This document shows, in pieces, positions 39,999-47,500 of a stretch of DNA of 64,000 bases. A program made the translations under genes and the position numbers. How positions within the stretch are numbered: position 1 is the first letter of the stretch; every line of letters starts with the position of its first letter. Source of the DNA: Pseudomonas vanderleydeniana (GTDB lineage Bacteria > Pseudomonadota > Gammaproteobacteria > Pseudomonadales > Pseudomonadaceae); contig NZ_CP077093.1 in assembly GCF_014268755.2 (NCBI RefSeq), positions 6,756,501 through 6,820,500 on the forward strand, given 5' to 3'. The notes beneath the pieces are model-generated. The model was given only the letters and a program-made list of their open reading frames with translations, was not told the origin of the DNA and made no database searches.

Positions 39999-41008
39999 CA
40001 CAAGGCTTCCTGTTCGAGACGATCGATCAGCAGGCAGGCGGCAAGCAGATCCGCCGCGCCACCTGGTGATGCATTCATCGCCAAAAGCTGTTGATCCAAT
40101 TCATGCAGGCAGCGCCGACCGGCCAGGCTGGCGCTGCCGCCGGCCTCCAGCACCGCGCGGGCGCCCTGCTGCATTGCCTGCAGGCCCGGCAGGCCGGCGC
40201 GATAGAGCACACAGGTGTCAGCCAGTTGGGTCATGATCGCCAGCAACGCATCCAACCGGGCGTTTTGTTCGCCGTGACCGGCCAGACGGCTGCGACGCAG
40301 TTGGGGCAAGCCGAGCCGGGTTACCGACGGGAAGCCGAGCTGCGCCTCTTCCCGCGCGCCTCGGGCCCCATAACGCCGGGCCACTTGTTGTCCGTGGCTG
40401 TTTCCCTGCGGCGCATGCCGATCTTCCAGCAAGGCCAGGCGCGCGGCCCGCAGTGCCAGGCTCTCGGCGCAATGGGCGGCAGGCTCCAGAGCCGCGGCAG
40501 CCACCAGCAGGCCCAAGGCCCAGATCGCCCCACGATGGGTATTGACCCCGCCAGTGGTCTTGAGCATTGCCTGCTCGCCTTCGCGGCCGATACGACCAAG
40601 GGCTTCGCGCAACGGCAAGTCGATTGCGGTAACTGAATGTGGCGAGCGGGCTTGCCCGCGTTCGGCGGCGCAGCCGTCGTAAACCCTGGCGTCCAGATCA
40701 ACCTGACGCTCCGTGATCAGAGGTTTCAGGGTCGCTTCGCAACCCGACGCGGGCAAGCCCGCTCGCCACAAGGTTTGCTCTCGGCTGGATATCGCCGCAT
40801 CGGCCATCTCCTTGAACATCGGCCAAAGCGACAGGGCCGAGGCGTGCATCAGGCCCAGGTGCAGGTCGCTGTGCGCACCGCTGCCGCGCCGGTCCACCAG
40901 GGCCGGCTTGGGCGACAGGTCGGCCTCGTCGATCAGTGCTTCCACCGCGAAGTCCGCCAGGCGCTCGGACAATGAAAGGGGTTGCGGCTGCAGATTGAAG
41001 GCGTGCAT
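39998..41008 (-). CDS. mdcB: triphosphoribosyl-dephospho-CoA synthase carrying an in-frame REPIN insertion
   Basis: The enzyme (MdcB/CitG family) makes the prosthetic-group precursor for MdcC. Family motifs flank an insertion: [19 protein letters not shown] near residues 32-50 and [15 protein letters not shown] near 152-166, then [14 protein letters not shown] at the end. Residues 80-124 are encoded by a 133-base REP doublet, giving a stretch that begins [10 protein letters not shown] and has no counterpart in the family; the protein is 336 residues against the usual 285-295. The frame stays open, so the product may still fold with a surface loop, or may be impaired. The stop overlaps mdcC. 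Confidence 0.9.
   Translation of the reverse strand: MHAFNLQPQPLSLSERLADFAVEALIDEADLSPKPALVDRRGSGAHSDLHLGLMHASALSLWPMFKEMADAAISSREQTLWRAGLPASGCEATLKPLITERQVDLDARVYDGCAAERGQARSPHSVTAIDLPLREALGRIGREGEQAMLKTTGGVNTHRGAIWALGLLVAAAALEPAAHCAESLALRAARLALLEDRHAPQGNSHGQQVARRYGARGAREEAQLGFPSVTRLGLPQLRRSRLAGHGEQNARLDALLAIMTQLADTCVLYRAGLPGLQAMQQGARAVLEAGGSASLAGRRCLHELDQQLLAMNASPGGAADLLAACLLIDRLEQEAL
40638..40770. repeat. REPIN inside the mdcB coding sequence
   Basis: Arms of 24 bases at 40638-40661 and 40747-40770 are exact reverse complements (core GCGGGCTTGCCCGC), 85 bases apart. The element is the same type as the intergenic ones at 60028 and 61582 but lies wholly in mdcB, where all codons remain open. 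Confidence 0.95.
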
Positions 41009-42685
41009 TTACCAGCTCCTGAAGCGTGCGGGCGGGTTGTAGAGGCCGCCCGACCATTGCACCAGGTCGGCCACGCTCTTGGCTGCGAGCAGCTCACGGC
41101 TGGCATCGGTGCGACGGATACCTAGGTCCTCGGGCAAGGCGATCAGCCCTTCGCGCCGCAGCCGCGCCGTGTCCTCCGGCTTGTGCCGCAGGCCGATGAC
41201 CGTGACGCCGGCCACCGCGGCGATCATCGCCTGGCGCTCCTCCAGGGAGCGGGCCTTGTACAGGTAGGCGATGCCCTCTTCGGTCAGCAGGTGGGTGACG
41301 TCATCGCCGTAGATCATGATCGGCGCCAGTGGCATGCCGCTTTTCCTCGCCACCTCGACGGCATCGAGGGTTTCGACGAAGGTCGGTTTGCCCCCCTCCT
41401 GGAAGGTCTCGACCATCTGCACCACGAGCTTCTTGCCACGTTCGAGCAAGGCTTCGGGCGCGTCGCCGCTGCCCAGGCGCATATCGAGCCAGGCCGGCGT
41501 GCCATGCCGGCGGCCACGGGGATCATGGCCCATGTTCGGCGCGCCGCCGAAACCGGCCAGGCGGCCCCGGGTCACCGTGGAAGAATGGCCATCGCCGTCG
41601 ACCTGCAGGGTCGCGCCGATGAACAGGTCCACCGCGTACTGCCCGGCCAGCTGGCAGACCATCCGGTTCGAGCGCAGCGAACCGTCGCGCCCGGTGAAGA
41701 ACACATCCGGCCGGGCGGCAATGTAGTTCTCCATGCCCAGCTCGGTACCGAAGCAGTGCACGCTTTCGACCCAGCCGCTTTCGATGGCGGGAATCAGCGT
41801 CGGGTGCGGGTTGAGCGTCCAGTTGCGGCAGATCTTGCCCTTCAGGCCCAGCGACTCGCCGTAGGTCGGCAGGATCAGCTCGATGGCGGCGGTGTTGAAG
41901 CCGATCCCGTGGTTGAGCGACTGCACGTTGTGTTTCTCGTAGATCCCACGAATCGCCATCATCGCCATCAGCACGTGCACCGGCTTGATGTGCCGAGGAT
42001 CGCGGGTGAACAGCGGTTCGATGTAGAACGGCCGGTCGGCCACCACCACGAAATCGACCCAGGACGCGGGAATGTCCACCCGCGGCAGGTCACTGACATC
42101 GTCGACCAACTGGTTGACCTGGACGATCACGATGCCGTCGCTGAAGGCCGCCGGCTCGATCAGCGCCGGGGTGTCCTCGGTGCTGGCGCCGGTGTAGATG
42201 TTGCCGGCACGGTCGGCCATGAACCCGGCGCTGAGCACCACGTTGGGCACCAGGTCCACCACCAGTCGCGCATAGAGTTCGATGTAGGTGTGGATCGCGC
42301 CGATTTCCAGCAGGCCATCTTCCAGCAACTGACTGATGCGCAGGCTCTGGGTGCCGGCAAAGGAAAAGTCCAGCTTGCGGGCGATGCCGCGCTCGAACAG
42401 GTCCAGGTGCTCGGCCCGGCCAACGCTGGGCATGATCATGTGCAAATCGTGGAGCCGGCTCGGGTCGACCTGGGCCAGGGAGCGCGAGAGGAAATCCGCC
42501 TGCTTCTGGTTGTTGCCCTCCAGCACCACCCGGTCGCCCGGCATGATCAGGGCTTCCAGGGCGGCGACGATCCTGTCGGTCGGCAACACCACGCCATCGG
42601 CGAGGGCTCGCACCTGGTCGAGGCGGCGCTGCTTCTCGGCACGGCGCCGCGTCCAGCGCGAGTCGGGGGAATTGGGGGTTGTCAT
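41009..42685 (-). CDS. mdcA: malonate decarboxylase alpha subunit (acetyl-S-ACP:malonate ACP transferase)
   Basis: A 558-residue CoA-transferase-like subunit that exchanges acetyl for malonyl on the MdcC carrier. Early VALEALIMPGDRVVLEGNNQKQADFLSR, central SLNHGIGFNTAAIELILPT and GDGHSSTVTRGRLAGFGGAPNMGHDPRG are hallmark regions. ATG at 42685 has GGAG 6 bases upstream; a GTG two codons earlier is possible. It is the first gene of mdcABCDEGH-madLM; its stop TAA directly abuts the mdcB ATG. Confidence 0.95.
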   Translation of the reverse strand: MTTPNSPDSRWTRRRAEKQRRLDQVRALADGVVLPTDRIVAALEALIMPGDRVVLEGNNQKQADFLSRSLAQVDPSRLHDLHMIMPSVGRAEHLDLFERGIARKLDFSFAGTQSLRISQLLEDGLLEIGAIHTYIELYARLVVDLVPNVVLSAGFMADRAGNIYTGASTEDTPALIEPAAFSDGIVIVQVNQLVDDVSDLPRVDIPASWVDFVVVADRPFYIEPLFTRDPRHIKPVHVLMAMMAIRGIYEKHNVQSLNHGIGFNTAAIELILPTYGESLGLKGKICRNWTLNPHPTLIPAIESGWVESVHCFGTELGMENYIAARPDVFFTGRDGSLRSNRMVCQLAGQYAVDLFIGATLQVDGDGHSSTVTRGRLAGFGGAPNMGHDPRGRRHGTPAWLDMRLGSGDAPEALLERGKKLVVQMVETFQEGGKPTFVETLDAVEVARKSGMPLAPIMIYGDDVTHLLTEEGIAYLYKARSLEERQAMIAAVAGVTVIGLRHKPEDTARLRREGLIALPEDLGIRRTDASRELLAAKSVADLVQWSGGLYNPPARFRSW

Positions 42686-42897
42686 GCTCACTCCACGGGT
42701 TCGCTGTCGTGGCTAGACAGTAGGAGTGATCGGACAGGGCATCAATCAAGCCCGGCGACTGATCGTTACGCTCAGGTTAATGATCAGTCTGGACAAGGCC
42801 TGCATCAATATCGTCCATGACCTACATGCCAGGGCTTGTTTTCAGCGCCCCATAGCTGGAATCCTTCAGCGCTCACGCCATGCAACGGATGCAGCAA
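42686..42897. promoter_or_regulatory. divergent mdcA / exporter promoter region with candidate MdcR site
   Basis: An inverted repeat GACTGATC (42757-42764) and GATCAGTC (42782-42789) with a 17-base spacer lies 72-104 bases upstream of the mdcA start, the usual distance for a LysR activator site. No clear promoter boxes were assigned for either gene. Confidence 0.5.
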
Positions 42898-44076
42898 ATG
42901 CCGGAAAAAAAGCAGCAAGTCACTGCTATCGCCCTGATCATGCTGATTGTCCTGCTCAGCGTATTTCCCATCGACGTGCTGCTGCCCTCGTTTCCAGCCC
43001 TCTCGGAGCATTTCCAGCGCCCGTCCACGGATATCGCCCTGTCCGTCAGCCTGTTCGTGCTCGGCATAGCCCTGTCGCAACTGTTCATCGGGCCGCTGTC
43101 GGATGTGTTCGGCCGCAAGTACCTGCTACTCGGCGGGATCGCGGTCACGCTGGTCGGCGGGCTGGGCTGCGCGGTGTCCGTCGACTTCCTGCCCTTCATG
43201 TTCTTCCGCATGCTCCAGGCCCTCGGCTGTGGCTGCTTCGTACTGTGCCAGGCGCTGATCCAGGACCTGTTCGAGGGACAGGAACGCACCCGGGTGCGCA
43301 TCCTGCAGGTCACGGCTACCGGCGTGCTCATCTCGCTCTCGCCCCTGGCCGGGACTTTTCTGCAATGGTTGTGGGGCTGGCGCGGTGGCTTCTATGTCTA
43401 CTGCGCCCTCGCGCTACTGATATGGCTGCTGGCCTGGCGCAATCTGGACAACCGCAGCCCTGTCGCCACGCCCCCACGCAAGAACCTGCTGCAAGGCTAC
43501 CGCCTGGTGCTGGGCAACTTTGCCTTCGTCGGCAACTACCTGCTCTCGGCCCTGGCCTTCTCCTGCCACTTCGCTTTCATCGTGGTCTCGCCAATCCTGT
43601 TCATGGAACAGCTCGGCCTGTCGCAGTTCCAGTATGGGCTGATGCTGCTGGGATATGGTGCCGCCTACATAGCTGGCGGTTTCGGTGCCGGCTGGCTGAA
43701 TCGCCGGATCGCCCCCGATACCCAGGTGGTCGCCGGCCTGGGGCTGATCCTGCTGTCGGCGCCGGTGATGCTGCTCCTGTCCCATCAATACGAGCGCTCG
43801 GCACTGACCATCCTGTTGCCGATGCTGCTGTGCACGGCCGGCACGACGCTGGTCCGCCCCACAGTCAGCACCCGGGCGATGGAGATCTTCCCGGACAATG
43901 CCGGTGTCGCCGCCTCGGCGGGCAGCACCCTGATATTCGTCGCGGCAGCGTTGATCAGTGCGCTGGTCAGCCTGTTCACCCGGCAGCTGGAGTGGACACT
44001 GGCATTGAGCTTCATCGGCTTCAGCACTGCGGGGCTGGTGTTGAACAGCCGGTTGGGCAAGCACCGCTCCAGATGA
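42898..44076 (+). CDS. MFS exporter, Bcr/CflA drug-resistance type
   Basis: A 392-residue transporter with twelve membrane helices. The motif A loop between helices 2 and 3 is GPLSDVFGRKYLLLGG; PIDVLLPSFPAL at the end of helix 1 is typical of Bcr/CflA proteins; RMLQALGCGCFVL in helix 4 resembles motif B. Possible starts are ATG 42880, 42889 and 42898; the last has CGGA upstream. It is convergent with chpC, only 4 bases between stops. Bcr-type pumps export bicyclomycin, sulfonamides or small peptides; the true substrate is not predictable. Confidence 0.88.
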   Translation: MPEKKQQVTAIALIMLIVLLSVFPIDVLLPSFPALSEHFQRPSTDIALSVSLFVLGIALSQLFIGPLSDVFGRKYLLLGGIAVTLVGGLGCAVSVDFLPFMFFRMLQALGCGCFVLCQALIQDLFEGQERTRVRILQVTATGVLISLSPLAGTFLQWLWGWRGGFYVYCALALLIWLLAWRNLDNRSPVATPPRKNLLQGYRLVLGNFAFVGNYLLSALAFSCHFAFIVVSPILFMEQLGLSQFQYGLMLLGYGAAYIAGGFGAGWLNRRIAPDTQVVAGLGLILLSAPVMLLLSHQYERSALTILLPMLLCTAGTTLVRPTVSTRAMEIFPDNAGVAASAGSTLIFVAAALISALVSLFTRQLEWTLALSFIGFSTAGLVLNSRLGKHRSR

Positions 44077-44080
44077 ACAC

Positions 44081-44542
44081 TCAGGCCAGCCCCGACGCCA
44101 GCACCAGGCGTTCCAGCCCCGGCAGGTCCGGGATCTTCGCCACCAGGTCGCCGACCTGGACCGCGGCCTTTTCCAGGCCGCACAGCGGCACGTCGACGAA
44201 GCTCAACTGGCTGTCGAGCTTGTACGAACGCGGGATCCCCTGGATCACCAGGGCAATGAAGCGCAGCTCCGGCCGCCCACCCAGGGTGTTGAGGACGACG
44301 ATCCGCGCCCTCTCGCCCACGCTGATCGCACCACCACAGGCGGCTTCGAAGCTGATCAGCGGCAGTTGGCGGTCGCGCCAGGTCACCTGGCGCAAGTACC
44401 ACGGCGGCGCATCGCTGGCCGGCTCGCCGCGCTGGAAGTCGATCAGCTCGGCCACCGCCACGTTCGGCAGCAGCAGGTAGCGGTCGGCCAGGGGCAGCAT
44501 CAAGCCGGTCAGGCTGTTGGCACGGTTCTCATGCATGGGCAT
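44081..44542 (-). CDS. chpC: CheW-domain chemosensory protein ChpC
   Basis: A 153-residue CheW-like adaptor. The single domain runs from LTGLMLPLADRYLLLPNVAVAELI through PWYLRQVTWRDRQLPLISFE to GLEKAAVQVGDLVAKIPDL. In P. aeruginosa ChpC couples inputs to ChpA in the twitching-motility pathway. It overlaps the chpA 3' end by 14 bases and ends the operon. The gene for the methylesterase ChpB, which lies between them in P. aeruginosa, is absent. Confidence 0.88.
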   Translation of the reverse strand: MPMHENRANSLTGLMLPLADRYLLLPNVAVAELIDFQRGEPASDAPPWYLRQVTWRDRQLPLISFEAACGGAISVGERARIVVLNTLGGRPELRFIALVIQGIPRSYKLDSQLSFVDVPLCGLEKAAVQVGDLVAKIPDLPGLERLVLASGLA

Positions 44543-47500
44543 GACTCCACTGGGCGATGCTCTCCAGCAGCACCGACTCCTGGTACGGCTTGCCCAGGTA
44601 GTCGTTGACGCCGATGGCCATGGCCCGGTCCCGGTGCTTCTGGCCAGTACGGGAGGTGATCATGATGATCGGCAGGTCCTTCAGGCGTGGGTCGTTGCGC
44701 ACCCGGGTCGCGACTTCGAAGCCATCCATGCGCGGCATTTCGATGTCGAGCAGCATCAGGTCCGGCGTGTGCTCCTGCAGCAGGCTCATCGCGTCGACGC
44801 CATCCTTCGCAGTAATCACGTTCATGCCATTGCGCTCCAGCAAACGGCTGGTGACCTTGCGCACGGTCACCGAGTCGTCCACCACCATCACCAGCCGCGG
44901 TCGCAAGGGTGTGAAGTCCGCCGCCAGGTCGCTCAAGGCCCGTGGCACCGGTACCCAGGCCTGGGACGTACGGACATGGGCCAGCAGGTCGAGAATCAGC
45001 ACTACCCGACCATCACCGAGAATCGTCGCCCCCGACAGGCCCGACACCGCGGCGAACTGCGGGCCCAGGCTTTTCACCACGATCTCGCGGGTACCGACCA
45101 GGCTGTCGACCTGCAGCGCCACCCGCTGCTCGTTGCAATGCACCAGCAGCACCGGCAGCGGCTGGCTCAGGCCGAGCAGCTTGGGCTTGTTGACGGTTTT
45201 CAGCAGCTCGCCCAGGTAACGCAGCTCATAGGTCTGCCCGGCATACTCGTAGCGCGGCGGATTGAACTGGTAATAGCCTTCCAGCTCGTTGGGCAGCACC
45301 CGCACCAGGCCCTCGACGGTGTTCAGCGGCACCGCATACTGCTCGTCGCCGCACTGCACCATCAGCGCGCGGTTCACCGAAACGCTGAACGGCAGGCGGA
45401 TCTGGAAGTGCACGCCCTGGCCCTTGATCGAGTCGATGGTCATGGTCCCGCCCAGTTGCCGCACTTCCTCGTGGACCACGTCCATGCCGACGCCACGCCC
45501 GGAAATCTGGGTAATGCGCTCGGCCGTGGAGAAGCCCGGCTGGAGGATGAACTGCAACACCTCGCGATCGCTGATCGGCGTGTCCTCCTCGATCATCCCG
45601 CGCTTGATCGCCTTGCGCCGCACCGCATCGAGCGGGACCCCGGCGCCGTCGTCATGGATGTCGAAAACGATGTCACCACCTTCGTGGGACAGGTCGAGGG
45701 TGATCCGGCCCTGCTCCGGCTTGCCGGCGGCACGCCGCACCTCGGTGCTTTCCAGGCCATGGTCGACGGCGTTGCGCAGCATGTGCTCCAGCGGCGCGAC
45801 CATGCGCTCGAGAACATTGCGGTCGACCTCGGCCTCGGCGTTGCCGACGATGAAGTCGACATCCTTGCCCAGCTCCGCCGCCACCTGCCGTACCACGCGT
45901 TTCAGGCGCGGCACCATGCGTTCGAACGGCACCATGCGCGTGCGCATCAGGCCTTCCTGCAATTCGGTGTTGACCCGTGCCTGCTGCAACAGCAGGTTCT
46001 CAGCGTCCTGGTTGCGCCCGGCCAGGGTCTCCTTGAGATCCAGCAGGTCGGATGCCGACTCGAACAGGGCCCGGGACAGTTGCTGCAGTTGCGAGTGACG
46101 ATCCATCTCCAGCGGGTCGAATTCCTCGTAGCCAAGGCGCTCGGCCTCCACCTGCTGGCGGCTGAGAATCCGCCCCTGGGTTTCGGTATCGAGCCGACGC
46201 AACTGGTCGCGCATCCGCTCGATGGTGGTCTCCATCTCGTTGAGCGCGACCTTGGCGTCATTCACCTGTTGTTCGATGCGCCCGCGGAAGATCGACGTCT
46301 CGCCCGCCAGGTTCACCAGGTCCTCCAGCACATCGGCGGAAACCTTGACCATGTCCTGGGGCGGCCGCTCGGCCTCGGGCTCACTCTTGGCGATCAGTGG
46401 CGCCGTCAACTCCGCGACCACCGGCGGCTCGACCGGCGGCTGCCGGCCAAACGCCTGGATCTCGGCGATCAGCGCGTCGGCCGGCGGCACCGGCTGCTCG
46501 GCCCGAACCGCATCGAGCATCTGCGCCAGGCGGTCGTGACCACTCTGCAACAGGTCGAATAGCGCCTCGCCCGGCTGCAGCAGCATGGTCGAGACGCCTT
46601 CGTAGAGGAATTCCAGCTCATGGGCCAGGTCGCCGATCGGCGCGATCTCGACCATCCGAGCCCCCCCCTTGAGGGTGTGCAGGTCGCGCAGCAGGTTCTC
46701 CACCTCCTGACGGCTCGACGGCTCGGCGCGCCAGCGCTGCAACGCCGCGCCGGAGCTTTCGATGATATCGAAGCCCTCCTCGAGAAAGACCTCAAGCAAC
46801 TCCGGATCGCTGCCAGCCGCCGGCTCGGTCGGTTCGGGCGCTTCAGCTTCCACCCCCTGCTGGCGGAAGGCCCGGAGACTGTCGATCAACGGTGTCGGAT
46901 CGCTCAGCGGCTGCTGTTCCTGCAGTTGCTCCAGCATGACGGCCAACTGGTCATGGCTCTTCTGCAGCAGCGATGCCAGGGAGGGTGAATGGCTGAAACG
47001 CCGATCCAGCAGGCCTTCGTAAAGGTTCTCCAGCTCGTGGGCCAGGTCGCCGATCGGGCCGACCTCGGCCATCCGTGCCCCGCCCTTGAGGGTATGCAGG
47101 TCACGCTGCAGGGACAGCAGCGACGCGGCGCTGTCAGGCTCGTCGAGCCAGCGCTGCAGGGCCTGCCCGGCACTGTCGAGGATGTCCGCCGCCTCTTCGA
47201 GGAAGATCGTCACGATCTCGTCGTCCAGGTCCACGCCCGCTTCGACCTGCGCAGCCTCGGCGGTGGCCGCGCCCAGTTCGCTGATGCTCAGGGCATGCCC
47301 GCCGTCGGTCCTGATCAGCCCGGTAGCTGCGGGATCGAGCGCTTCGTCGAGCAGCTCGCGCAAGGCACGGATGCGTGCCGGCTGCGGGTTGATCGCCTGG
47401 CCGGCGGCCAGTTCGTCGAGCATGTTGATCAGCGCCTCATGGGCCAGCTGCGCCTCGTGGAAGAAACGTTCGCTGACCGCCAGGCTGCTTTCCTCGACCG

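Noticed and set aside
42880..42897. Longer N-terminus of the Bcr-type exporter
   Set aside because: The ATG at 42880 has no ribosome site, and the extra residues precede the first membrane helix without conserved character; kept only as an alternative.
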